From Canna indica (lineage: Eukaryota; Streptophyta; Magnoliopsida; Zingiberales; Cannaceae): DNA of 64,000 nt. Each line of letters opens with the position of its first letter. Positions within the stretch are counted from its first letter, which is position 1. The stretch is taken from positions 30,968,501 to 31,032,500 of the forward strand of contig CP136894.1 in assembly GCA_034359265.1 (NCBI GenBank). The letters are read 5' to 3'. The translations under genes were made by a program, and so were the position numbers. Of the stretch, positions 10,801-21,443 are shown in pieces. The notes under the pieces were generated by a model. The model ran no database searches and was not told where the DNA came from. It saw only the letters and a list, made by a program, of their open reading frames with translations.

Positions 10801-11400
10801 TTAATCACAACATGCAATCTGTTAAACCCTAGATCTGTAAAGAACAACATCATAGCCGGTAGATTAAAAAAAAAGGAAGAAGAACAATATCACAACATGC
10901 AGATGTAAAGAACAATATCATAGCCAGCAGATTAAAAAAAAGGAAGAAGAACAATATCATAGTCGGCAGATTAAAAAAGAAAGAAAGAAGAAATCCGAAA
11001 GAAACCCTCAGAACAATAACACACAGACAACCTAAATCCTAGATTTAAAAATAATCCGAAAAAGAAGTAGATCTACTCATAGCCGGCAAAAAGGAAGAAG
11101 AAATGGGGTTTTGAGGTTACCTTGGATGGAGTTTGCTGTCAGAGGGGAGCTGCGGGAATAGATCGCACCAAAAATCCGAAATGGGATTTCGAGGTTACCT
11201 TGGACGGAGTTTGCCGTCAAAAAAGAAGTAGAACAACCCCTAAAATCCGAAAGAAACCCTCAGATCTACTCATAGCTGGCAAAAAAGGAAGAAGAAATGG
11301 GGTTTTGAGGTTACCTTGGACGGAGTTTGCCATTGGAGGGGAGCTGCGGGAATAGATCGCGCCAAAAATCACCACGGAGGGGAGCTGCTAGGGCTGGGCA
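10800..11400. repeat. Repeated leader-like sequences near the right end of the Harbinger-type element
   Basis: Units containing AAACCCTAGATCTGT, ATCATAGCCGGCAGATTAAA and GGAAGAAGAACAATATCA recur between 10780 and 11100. Between 11100 and 11400 the sequence GAGGTTACCTTGGACGGAGT recurs at about 11114, 11192 and 11308. On the minus strand the last copy reads ATGGCAAACTCCGTCCAAG followed by GTAACC, that is, a start codon and a splice donor; the other two copies lack the ATG. This may be the 5' leader and first exon of the Myb/SANT gene or of a lost transposase gene, duplicated in tandem. Confidence 0.6.
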
Positions 11401-11719
11401 AAAACTTGTCACCGCAAAGGGGTCTGCGCTAGGGTTATCGCGTGAGAGTTGTGCGTGAGAGGTGTTGGGTTTTGTTTGAATACCCGAAAACATATTGTTT
11501 TTTAGATAATTACAAGTTTGCCACTCCGCCCGTTTTCTGTTTTGGATGAAAACATAGAAAACACCGAATCAGTGTTTTCTAAATCATGTACAAAGCTTGT
11601 TTTGAAGAAAACACGTTCTGGCGAAAACAACTACCCATTTTCCGTTGTTTTGCGCAACCAAACGTGTTTTCAGGCACGTTTTCGTTTTCAACGAAAAACC
11701 AAAACCCAAAACGCGTCCG

Positions 11720-11741
11720 TTTTGGATAACCAAACGCAGCC
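11720..11741 (-). repeat. Right terminal inverted repeat of the Harbinger-type element
   Basis: Reads inward from 11741 as GGCTGCGTTTGGTTATCC and is followed by the TTA target duplication at 11742-11744. Confidence 0.85.
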
Positions 11742-11848
11742 TTATGTTTTGTTCATTCCTTTTTTTTTTATACCATATCTATTCATATATGTTCTTTTGA
11801 CTTTCACTTTTTTCGATTCTACCCTTTCCAACCATTCTTATATGCAGC

Positions 11849-12288
11849 TAGGGTTGTCCATTGTCCGGTTCAATCTGAATCGAATCGAAATTTTTGGTTC
11901 GATTCAGTTTCAACGGTTGCAGGTTTGGTTCTTGACCCGAATCGAACTCGAATTTTGGGTTTCGATTCGGATTCGGCTCTCGGAATTCGGGAACTGACCC
12001 GAACCGAAAACCGAATAATTAAAAAAATAATATATTTTTTAAATTTTTAACCCAGGTAATTAAATGAGTATTAGGAAATAATTTTTAATTTTTAATTTTT
12101 AATCGAATTAATTAAAATTTTAGTTTTCGGGTTGAAAACCGAACCGAATCGAATAATTTCGGTTCGAGTTAGATTGGTTTAGGTATAATTCGGTTCGAAT
12201 TCGAGTTGAAATTTCGGTATGAATTTTTTTTTCGATTTGGTTAATTTCAGTTCGATTCGGTTCGAATTGAACCGAATAGACAACCCTA
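11849..12288. mobile_element. hAT-type MITE, 440 bp, perfect 8-bp target duplication
   Basis: Ends TAGGGTTGTCCATT and AATAGACAACCCTA are inverted copies of each other. TATGCAGC flanks both sides (11841-11848 and 12289-12296), a perfect 8-bp duplication as expected for hAT insertion. The interior is a long imperfect palindrome built from TTCGGTTCGAAT-like motifs. There is no coding capacity. Confidence 0.9.
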
Positions 12289-12377
12289 TATGCAGCTGAG
12301 TAAATGTAACCTCCAAATTAATTAAATCTAAAATCTAATTTCTTGTGATTCATTTGCTTCGTCACTAGATTGAATTA

Positions 12378-12716
12378 GATAGGGAAAATGATCAAATTAC
12401 CTCTTAAATATTGAAAAATGTGTAAATTTATCTCTTAATTATATTTTTGATCAAAATTATCCTCGTCGTTATATAATTGGATCAATTTTGTCATTTTTCT
12501 TAACGGAAGTCCACGTCAATAAACGAAAGTCAACGTGACAAGTGAAGCTCGACCACATAAGATGTCACGATAGAAAATGACACATGATAATTATGTACCG
12601 ACAAATATAATTTTGATCCAAAATATATTTAAGATGCAAATTTATAATTTTTCCATACTTTATAGGTAAATTTGCATATTTTTTAATATTTTAAGGGTAA
12701 ATTTGATTATTTTCTC
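12378..12716. mobile_element. MITE copy A, 339 bp
   Basis: Ends GGGAAAATGATCAAATT and AATTTGATTATTTTCTC are inverted repeats. TTGAATTA flanks both sides (12370-12377 and 12717-12724), an 8-bp duplication. The interior shares a block with the element at 13484-13857 in the opposite orientation, including AAGTCAACGTG and AAGCTCG-CACATAA-ATGTCACG motifs. The superfamily (hAT or Mutator) cannot be decided from the ends alone. Confidence 0.75.
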
Positions 12717-13112
12717 TTGAATTAAATCTATATGGTGCAACCAACGCATTTTATGTCCATTGTACGATTTCTACAAGTTTGACTTCTACCTTAGAATTTA
12801 AAAAAATACTGCAGTGAATTTCTTAAAAAATATATATTTTAAAGATGAAACAAAAATAATATTCAAAAAGATATATCTTGATTAGTAAAATAAAAACTTG
12901 ATTAAATTTAATTATTAGTAACAGAGTGATAATGCTTGCGTTTGTAAATCATGATGGTGTTGCCGTGGCTCTTGATATCATTTGCTATTTATTTTTGTTT
13001 CTTTTATCTATTTATTAATTTTCCTCTTTTATGTGTTTATTATAAGATTCATGAGATTTTTTATTTTTTTAGTTTATAGTTTCTTATAGTTACTATTGCA
13101 GGCTTTGTTGTA

Positions 13113-13281
13113 TAGGTGAGCAGAGTCAGGACGTCCTGGTCCGATTCGGCCCGACCCAAAAGTTCGAAAAAAATCTCGTCCCAATTCAAAATCGAGACGG
13201 GACCGGGATAAAATCGGAATGCTTCATATTCGGGACCAATGCTGGGACACATATTTGCGTCCCGACTCGAACTCACCCATA
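13113..13281. mobile_element. Degenerate hAT-type MITE related to the one at 20376
   Basis: Ends TAGGTGAGC and CTCACCCATA resemble the TAGGGGTGAGC ends of the 20376-20806 element. The interior shares GACGGGACCGGGA, TATTCGGGACC and TTTGCGTCCCGACTC type motifs with it. At 169 bp it is an internally deleted copy. No clear 8-bp duplication remains. Confidence 0.65.
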
Positions 13282-13483
13282 TTATGTTGGTTGGTTTCTT
13301 ATTACAATGACAAGTGATTAAAGCTGATAATTCATATTTTTGAGTAAACAATTAAGAACAAATATCATTCTTACAATACATAGTATAATTGTCAAGCTTA
13401 TATTTTCTTGATATTGGTAAAGATGATATCAACATCATTCTTATAGTGTTAATTAGAACCACATTAATGATATTAATATATAA

Positions 13484-13857
13484 AAGAAAAAATAGTTAAA
13501 TTTGCCCATAAAATATTAAAAAAAGTGTAATTTTACACCTGAAGTATTAAAAAATATTCAAATTTACCCCTAAAATATTTAAAATGGTGCAGATTTGTCT
13601 CTTAAATATATTTTGGACCAAAATTACCCATACAGTACATTATTGCCACATATCACTTTTTCACCGTGACATATTATGTGACCGAGCTTTATTTGCCACG
13701 TTGACTTCCGTTCGTTGACGTTGACTTTCGATAAAAAAAAAGAAGCAAAATTGATTTAATTATGTAACGTCAAGGGCAATTTTGGTCAAAAACATAGTTA
13801 AATGATAAATTTATATATTTTCCGATATTTCTAGGACAAATTTGGTCTGTTTCCAAT
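13484..13857. mobile_element. MITE copy B, inverted relative to copy A
   Basis: The left end AAAAATAGTTAAATTTGCCC corresponds to the right end of copy A. The interior contains CGTGACATATTATGTGACCG and CCACGTTGACTTCCGTTCG, which are the reverse complement of the copy A block with few differences. Borders are approximate and no clean target duplication is visible. Confidence 0.65.
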
Positions 13858-14347
13858 TAAATATGATATGGTAATAAAGGAAAGGTGCAATTGAATAAAA
13901 TTTTTAAATTTAATATTTATTAAAAATAATATTAATTTTATATAATTTTAATCAACATATTAAATAAACAATGAATAAAACTTCGTATCCTATCTTATCT
14001 TATTCTCCGGAAGCAAACAACTCAAATATAGTTCCTCATTTTTTTTTTTTTTTTGTTGGTTTTCATTTTCCGCGGAAAGTCAACCGACTTTGGACTCATA
14101 ATAAAAGGTCCAGTGATTCATCGGACCCGGGTCAGACTCGAGTTTGAGCCCAAACCCTATCAAACTCCAATTCTAGTGAGTCTATGACTAAATTACCCTT
14201 ATTCCCATCACATGGGCTGCCGTTAACCAGAATGGTTCAACGAGGGTAGTTTAGTCAACCTCGCCTTGGTAAGGTGGTCACCATCGCTTACACGGTTTTC
14301 GCGAGTTCACCTCTTATTGTTTGGTTACGGTGAAGATCTCGACTTCC
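13858..14347 (+). promoter_or_regulatory. Upstream region of the hnRNP-type gene
   Basis: This non-coding stretch separates the MITE cluster from the TATA box of the three-RRM gene. It contains a long T run at about 14040-14054 and then turns GC-richer. It probably holds the proximal promoter. No specific operator-like site can be named with confidence. Confidence 0.5.
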
Positions 14348-14356
14348 ATATAAATA
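14348..14356 (+). promoter_or_regulatory. TATA box of the hnRNP-type gene
   Basis: ATATAAATA lies about 193 bp before the start codon and about 20 bp before a telo-box, at the position expected for a core promoter. There is no other ATG between it and 14549. Confidence 0.65.
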
Positions 14357-14365
14357 ATAGAAGTC

Positions 14366-14373
14366 TAGGGTTT
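14366..14373 (+). promoter_or_regulatory. Telo-box (TAGGGTTT) in the probable 5' leader or initiator region
   Basis: The reverse complement AAACCCTA is the plant telo-box, common near the transcription start of genes for translation and RNA-processing proteins. Its location just downstream of the TATA box fits that pattern. Function here is inferred. Confidence 0.5.
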
Positions 14374-14548
14374 CGCCTTATCACCGTTGATACAACTTGC
14401 GAAGTTTTGCCCTGACATCGCTCCTGTTGGTCGTCCTTCGAGGAATCCTATCGCGCTTAAGGTAGGTGCTGGTGAATTTGTTTCTTCGATCTGTGGTTTT
14501 GGTGATTTAGGGCTTAGCTTCTGATTGGTAATTTGATCTGATACGGAG

Positions 14549-17500
14549 ATGCCGCCTCGGTCGGCCAAGAAGGTGGGTCCTGGACCGAGAAAGACGGCGG
14601 CCAGAACGGCCAAGGGCTCCAAGGCGCAGAGCCAGCCCGACGTGGCCGAGGAGCCCGCCAAGGCGGAAGTAGTCCCGGATCCTGTCGTTGCGGTGAAGCA
14701 GGAGACCAAGGTTGAGGGCGTTCCTGTGGCGAAGGTCACCGAGAAGCAAACGATGCTCGTTTCCCGTGAGAAAGTCCCCGACTCTGCAGATGGTGAATTT
14801 ATTTGCCCTTTTATTTTAAGCATCCCCGTTTTCTCATTTATTTTTTAGATTTATTTGTGAACTTGGAATTTAAAATGTTTTTGAAGGGAATATTCTTATA
14901 TTTTTATTGTTCTTGGATTCTTGATTATTAGTGATAGTTTAATTCTTATTAACAAAAAGAGCTATGAAACTACACATCTCATTTTATTTGGTTGCCATAT
15001 AGGTTCATTAAGAAATTGTTCATATGTCTCATTTTTGCTTACTGCAAAATTAGTTGTGAGCCTTGCATGATGAATCATCAGATAGGACATTGACTTTTTT
15101 CATGATGACTTCGTATGCAGAATATGTTGATGCTTCAGGCTTTTTATATTAATTTCTCATAAAATTGGATTTCTACTAGGTACAACTTTTGCAACTTCCT
15201 TTTTAGATGATTGCTTGCTCCTGCTACACTTAAAATCATTGTGTTGCAAGCTGTATTTGTGATTTATTTCTTTGCAAATTGAGTATTTATATCCTTGTTC
15301 TTTAGTTGATGAGTTTGCTGTTTGATCATCTCTGCTTGTCTAATTGTTTCTTGCATGTGTGGTTAATTTTACTCTTTGTTTTTCATGTCCTTACTCCTCT
15401 TCTACTACATAGTACAGTATCACCCTTTTCACCTAATGCAAATATCTTGTAGTTTCAGATTGATGTAACGATTTTCTTTGATACCATTGGAATCAGAATA
15501 AATTTTCTTGTTTTTGGAAGCAACTGATAAATCTGCATTTTATTTTTTTATTTTGCTGACTATGTTGTAGTTATGGTTTGGCAAGATTAAATAGGTTTAT
15601 TTTTGCATCAGTAATATTAGTTTGCTTCTAGTCATTGTTTTCTTAGAATTTGAGTAGGATTTTATGGTTATCTTACATGTTCCTTTGGTTAGTTCTGACT
15701 AATATATGTATGATGTATCAACACTTATACATGTAAAAGTATGTGCAAAAGTTGCAAATAACTCATGCAGTTGTTGCAGATGAAGATCCAAAGGAGGTCT
15801 ATTTAGAAGAAGATAAAGGTGAGAGGTTGGAATTGGAGGATAATGAGCCAGAGTATGAAGGTGAAGAAGAAACTGCTGTAGATTATGATGAGAAAGATAT
15901 GGAGCATGAAGTGCATGAAGATTATGTTGATGGTGATGAGGGTGAAGATGCTGATGTGATTGAAGAGGAAGAAACTGACATGGCTGATGAGGAGATTGAG
16001 GATGGTGGAGAAGATTTGGAAGGTGAAGAGGAAGATGAAAATGCTGAGGAAGACCATGATCTTGATGTTGAGGAAGATGAACACCATGAAGTGCTTAAGG
16101 AGCATAGAAAGCGTAAGGAGTTTGAAGTATTTGTTGGTGGCCTAGATAAAGATGCGACTGAAGATGATCTAAAGAAAGTTTTTAATCAAGTTGGTGAGAT
16201 TACTGAAGTAAGGCTAATGATGAATCCGGTAACAAAGAAGAACAAAGGATTTGCATTCTTGCGTTTTGCAACTGTGGAGCAGGCAAAACGTGCTGTTTCA
16301 GACTTGAAGAATCCTATGGTTTGTGTTCAACTTATATTTTGTTTTTGTAATTTTCTTGAATTTTCTTTTCTTACCGGAATTTACACATTTTATCTTACAG
16401 GTGCGTGGTAAGCAGTGTGGTGTTGCTCCAAGTCAAGACAGTGATACACTCTTTGTGGGTAACATATGCAAGTCATGGACAAAGGAGCATGTAATATACT
16501 TGACTTAGTTCTGTTTTCTGGAGTTCATAATTTTTTTCTGTTTCCTACAATTTAATATGTTTGTACCTAATATGCAGTTTAAGGAGAAATTGAAGAACTA
16601 TGGTGTTGAGAATGTGGAAGATTTGGTCTTGGTTGAGGATACCAACAATGCAGGAATGAATCGTGGTTTTGCTTTTCTGGAGTTCACATCACGTTCTGAA
16701 GCAATGGATGCTTACAGGCGCTTGCAGAAGAGAGATGTTTTATTTGGAGTCGATAGAACTGCAAAGGTTGCCTTTGCAGATTCTTTCATTGAACCAGATG
16801 ATGAAATTATGGCACAGGTATTATTTGCTTTGGTAGCATGACTTCTGTTGTAGCGTCTGGTGCATAGTATCATGAAGCACCAAACAGTTCCCCCCCTTGT
16901 GTACAGTAGTTTTGCTTGAGTATGAGGTTTCATTAATTGCTTTAGACTTTTCTGGATACCTTTAGTTAAGAGAGCTAACTCAGAATTTGTATGCTTTTGA
17001 TATTCAATGTCAGGTTAAAACTGTTTTTATTGATGGCTTGCCTGCTTCATGGGATGAAGACCGTGTAAAGGATTACCTAAAGAAATATGGGATCATTGAG
17101 AAAGTTGAGTTGGCTCGAAATATGCCAGCTGCCAAGAGGAAAGATTTTGGATTTGTAACTTTTGACTCTCATAAAAATGCTGTTGCATGTGCTGAAGGTA
17201 TCAATAACTCTGAGATAGGGGAAGGTAATAGCAAGGTTAAAGTTAGGGCTAGATTGTCGAGGCCACATCAAAGAGGTAGAGTAAAGCGCGGTCTTCGAGG
17301 AAATTTTAGAGTTGGTCGTGGAGCACCTCGAGGTGGCCGTGTACCTTATGCTCGTCATCCGCCTAGAAGATTCCCGAGCCGTCCCTCTAGGCCAATTGCT
17401 CCTCGTGGTTTGCCTGTTAGTGGTCGAGGGTTGAAAAGGCCTCAAGGATATAGAGACAGGCGTCCTGCGATGGTAGTTCCAGATAGAGCAAGGCGTTTAC

Positions 17501-18646
17501 CTCCCCTGGCGAGGTCTTATGAGAGAAGGCCACCTGCACCAAGTACATCCCTTTTCTTTTGCAAGTCGATTATGTTTATCTAATTATTTCCATGCCACTG
17601 AATCATTTCTGTTTTTTTTTAATAGTTTCCCCATATCCAAAAATCAGTTCTAGGAGGGATTATAGTAGACGTGATGAGCCGCCACCTCCGAGAAGCAGAG
17701 CTGTTGAATATGTGTCCAGAATACCAACAGAGAGACGCCCATCTTACAAAGATGAGTATTCCTCCCGGGGTTCTGGTTATTCTGATATTCCACCACATAA
17801 TGTTTCTCGCCCTGTTGATAGACGGGCTTATATTGATGATGGCTATGAGCGAAAAATTGAAAGGCCTGTTACTGCTTATCGAGATGGACGTAGCCGAGAT
17901 TATGATTCCATTTCTGGATCTAAACGCCCATACTCAGTGCTGGTTAGCATAAATTGATTTTCTCTTTCCAATCACATTTATTATGTTTTTCTTGCTTCTC
18001 TTAGTAAGTTTCTGTATACTTTGGCATTTCCACTGTTTAGGAGGATGCTCGTTATGCGGATGTAAGTATTCGCCAGTCCAGGCCTCGCTTGGAATATGTT
18101 AGTGGCAGCGGTTCTCAGTATGGAGATGCTTATAGTGATAGGTATATAATTTCTAGTCATTTTTGTATGAGATAGAGTACAGTAATGCCAATGATCTAAA
18201 GTATTGTGCTCATCAGGCTTGGACGATCTCATGTCGGATACAATGGTAGTACTAGTAGCCGCACTTCTTTTTCTAGTCATGATAGCTTATATGGAAGTCG
18301 CCAAGGGATGAGTTATGGTGGAGGTATCTAAAATGTTGACTAATTTGAATTGAAGAGAATTGTTCAACCATGTGTATTCATTGATATGTTTTCTTAATAG
18401 GTTCAGTAAGTGGTAGTGATGTGGGTGGAATGTATTCATCAAGTTTCAACAATAGCTATCTGTCTCGCAGCTCTGATGTAAGTACTTTCTTGTGCTCCTT
18501 TTTGGGTTATTACATTGCAATTTACCTTTGCTTTCTTTATGCAGGTTGGCAGAGGCTCCTCCTATTCATCTGCATCTCTTTATTCTGGTCGTAGCTTGCA
18601 TGGGAGTGGCTATCCAGGTGGTGGTGGGTCTAGTTCATACTACTAA
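14549..18646 (+). CDS. hnRNP-type protein with three RRMs (LIF2-like / hnRNP Q-R-like), 10 exons, about 781 aa
   Basis: Predicted exons are 14549-14792, 15780-16318, 16401-16490, 16578-16817, 17014-17542, 17626-17942, 18041-18141, 18217-18323, 18401-18477 and 18545-18646. All introns are GT-AG and the phases join without a stop. The N-terminus is Lys/Ala-rich (MPPRSAKKVGPGPRK). A Glu/Asp-rich segment follows at about residues 85-185. RRM1 is at about 196-268 (RNP2 VFVGGL, RNP1 KGFAFLRF), RRM2 at about 276-362 (LFVGNI, RGFAFLEF) and RRM3 at about 373-455 (VFIDGL, DFGFVTF). The tail is RG/RGG-rich, then Ser/Tyr/Gly-rich, ending GGGGSSSYY. This is the layout of plant LIF2-like proteins, nuclear RNA-binding proteins related to animal hnRNP Q/R; LIF2 itself partners with the chromatin protein LHP1. 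The start is the first ATG after the TATA box. A second acceptor at 15771 would add three residues. The gene looks intact. Confidence 0.92.
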
Positions 18647-19260
18647 GGTGCTCAAACGGTTACACATATTGCTTTCATTTGTTTGGTATAATTTTTCTTT
18701 ATAGGTGAACTATTGCAGTTCTCTTTATTGATAATGCTGGCAAAAGGTGGTATTACTTTTTTGCTATTAGCATGGCTTGCTTGGTTGTGCGGTGACCGCA
18801 TAGATTTGTCTTCATGGCACAGATTTGACATCAAAGAAGGCTGGTGTAGGTTGTGGATTATAAGAAGCTTCTCAATATGATGCCTACACGCTTGGAAAGA
18901 GGGCTTAAATACCAAGCATGCCTAATTATGTTTCTCTGCAAGAGAGAGAATACCATGAACTTAGAAGCAGAGGGGCAGGAAGGTTTGGACAGGAAAGTTA
19001 TTGACCTTTAGCTCATGTTATTCAATGTATGAGTAGTTTGCATACTGTGGGTCAGAATCAGAGAAAATGAGGAATCTATGGTGTGATATGTATGAAGCTT
19101 GTTTTCTTCTGCCACTTTAAGACATTATTGGACGGACAACAGTTATTGCAGTTAAGTTTTAATTGAGCAACATTTTGTAGAAGTTGAGGTGCTCCTGGAA
19201 ACTTTATTTGTCATGAATTCTGGATTTAAGGTTTCTAAGCCTAAAGCAGCTTGAAGTATA
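18647..19260 (+). other. Probable 3' untranslated region of the hnRNP-type gene
   Basis: The sequence after the stop codon has no long open frame and lacks repeats. Base composition is like the gene's introns and leader. A polyadenylation site cannot be placed with confidence. Confidence 0.5.
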
Positions 19261-20375
19261 TTATGCATATATGTTGTGACAGAGAAATCCCAATGTCACA
19301 TCAATTGCTCTCAAGGATTTGAATAACAAACAACTAAATGGAGATGGCTCGCAAATGGATTGGCTTTTGGACTTGTGCATATTAAACTTTCTGTTACCTG
19401 TAACATAGTTTGTTGGATATTCTTGTTTACTGGAAGTTGGTTTTATCATATAACTTGAAATTTGAGCCCCTGAAGATTTGGAAATCACAGCTTTTGTGCA
19501 TGCAGATCATATTAATTGGCAACAGTTATGTGGCTGCTTATCTTCTGGAACCCAACATATTTTTAGAATACACAATATTAAGGGGTGTCATATATACATT
19601 TTCTTTATAGGTTTCAAGCTCTTCTGGAACTATATAATTACTAAACAATGAAGCACACAGTTAAAGATTGTGAGCGGTGCATATATGCACATTAAAGTCA
19701 TCTATAAGATATTCTTTTGCATGAAATATTTGGATATGAGGACTGGAAATTGCACAAAGAGCTTCGTTTCCATACTTGACTAGAAATAGGGCAAGAGCAT
19801 GAGGGATGTAAGACCAGTATCGTAAAGATATAAACGTTAACAATATTATCCTGGGCCAGGCATTTGTACAATTCTTAGAACTTCTAGAAAATGTGTTGCC
19901 ACACTAAAACATATGTTGGAATTACAAGCAACTTGAGTTCGTTGTTTGTTGCTATAGGCCTGACAGAAAAGTGCATGGTTAAATGGATCTCCAGTGCATT
20001 ATACATACTAATTATGTGCTTCCTTTGGTGATGGAAAAATTCAGCTATGATAATGAACAAACTTGCGTTAGATATTTCTTAATTAGGTTGAGTTTTATAG
20101 GTATGAATCATAATAATCAATAAGCTTATTATCAGATTTTGATTATTGTGAAAAATGAAACTGAGGATGCGCTGTGGTGAGAAATATGTAATTCTTCATG
20201 AGCAGAATGTTTCCTCTCAACTAGGTGATTGTATATATATGTGCCTGGTATCTCAGTTCCAACTTGGTATTTCAGACTTGCTTGGCATTTTTTGAACAAG
20301 TCTGGTTATTTAGGAATTGAAGGAATATGCTAATTTTCTTGAGGCTGTGTAATCATATGCTAACGTAGGCTCTTG
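19261..20375. other. Intergenic, nothing recognised
   Basis: AT-rich single-copy-looking DNA without a recognisable gene or repeat. The last eight bases (20368-20375, GGCTCTTG) are the left target duplication of the next MITE. Confidence 0.5.
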
Positions 20376-20806
20376 TAGGGGTGAGCTCGGGCCGGGATTT
20401 GGTATGTCCCGGTCCCGTCCCGGTTTTGAGTCGGGACGCAAATATGCGTCCCGGTCCCGAATACGAAGTATATTGATTTTGATTTTGTCCCGCCCCGAAA
20501 AATTCGAGACGGGACTGGGACGGGACCGGGACGTCCCGAATTTATTTAATATTATTTTTTTATAAAATAAAAACAATATTTCTATTAAAATAATTAATAT
20601 TTTCCCCCCAAAAAATAGTATTATATATATATAATATAAATTATATTACAAACCGGGCCGGGACAGGACAATCCCGGTTTTTTTTGTATCATCCCGATCC
20701 CGTCTTGGTTTTTAATTGGGACGAACATATTTGTCCCAATCCCGTCCCGATTTTTGTCCCGACTTTTCGGGCCGGACCGGGACGGCCCGACCCGTGCTCA
20801 CCCCTA
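20376..20806. mobile_element. hAT-type MITE, 431 bp, perfect 8-bp target duplication
   Basis: Ends TAGGGGTGAGCTCGGG and CCCGTGCTCACCCCTA are inverted copies. GGCTCTTG flanks both sides (20368-20375 and 20807-20814). The GC-rich arms (CCCGGTCCCGTCCCG-type repeats) enclose an AT-rich middle, so the whole can fold into a long hairpin. The ends are typical of hAT superfamily MITEs of plants. There is no coding capacity. Confidence 0.92.
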
Positions 20807-20947
20807 GGCTCTTGTAAGATCAGTCCATGAGTCTGAGAAGGTTTCAAGTTGGCTGTATATGGCTTAATGCAGCTCCACCTTTTTCATCTACCAGGTTTGA
20901 GAGCAACATTAGTGGTGTTAATATGCTAATTTAAGATAGCTTGAGAT

Positions 20948-21443
20948 TAGGGATGTCAACAGGGCGGGGAGGGTACGGGGCGCCTGTCCGATACCGCACC
21001 GCGAAACATATATAATACCCATATCCGTTTAATTCCCTACGCGTATTAGAAATGGGTACCCATATAATTCCCCGCAGGGGGATGGATCACCATGGATATT
21101 GACGGGTATCCATGACACTTTGAAAAAATTACAGCATTCTATTAAAAATTCAAACTCACAATAATGAAATAAATGTCAACAACATAAGTTCTATGATAAA
21201 AAAGAGCAGATAAACACATTATTAATAACATAATGTTTTCAAGCATTTATCAACAACATAAGGTCTTTTTGTAATTATGCTAATATTCACGGGTAATGGG
21301 TACCTACGGATATAGGTACTATAATAACCGTACCTGCCTATATAATAAACGGTAAAAAAAATACCCACGTCATCCCCGTGGATAGGATATTAACCTCCAT
21401 ACCTGTCATATACCCACTTAAACGGGTATGATTGCCATCCCTA
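20948..21443. mobile_element. hAT-type MITE, 496 bp
   Basis: Ends TAGGGATGTCAA and TTGCCATCCCTA are inverted copies with one difference. The flanks CTTGAGAT (20940-20947) and TTTGAGAT (21444-21451) match at 7 of 8 positions. The arms carry GGGTACCCATA and GGGTATCCATG-like motifs in both orientations. It is a different family from the neighbour at 20376. Confidence 0.88.

Larger units (their letters stand above)
4599..11741. mobile_element. PIF/Harbinger-type DNA transposon, 7.14 kb, no transposase seen
   Basis: The left end GGGTGTGTTTGGTTA and the inverted right end GGCTGCGTTTGGTTA match at 13 of 15 positions. Both ends are flanked by TTA (4596-4598 and 11742-11744), the 3-bp target duplication typical of this superfamily. 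Further copies of TTTGGTTA-like motifs lie inside each end. The interior holds a Myb/SANT-like gene (minus strand), which is the usual second gene of PIF/Harbinger elements, a GRF zinc-finger gene (minus), one bZIP exon (plus), a large tandem-repeat region and repeated leader sequences. I found no DDE transposase open frame or fragment on either strand, so the element is probably non-autonomous. An alternative is that it was an autonomous element whose transposase gene was replaced by captured DNA. Confidence 0.85.

Noticed and set aside
14365..14823. Open frames antisense to the first exon of the hnRNP-type gene
   Set aside because: They are a by-product of the GC-rich Ala/Lys/Pro coding sequence on the plus strand.
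15803..16105. Hydrophobic-looking minus-strand open frame
   Set aside because: It is the reverse of the Glu/Asp-rich coding segment (GAA/GAT repeats read backwards as Phe/Ile/Leu).
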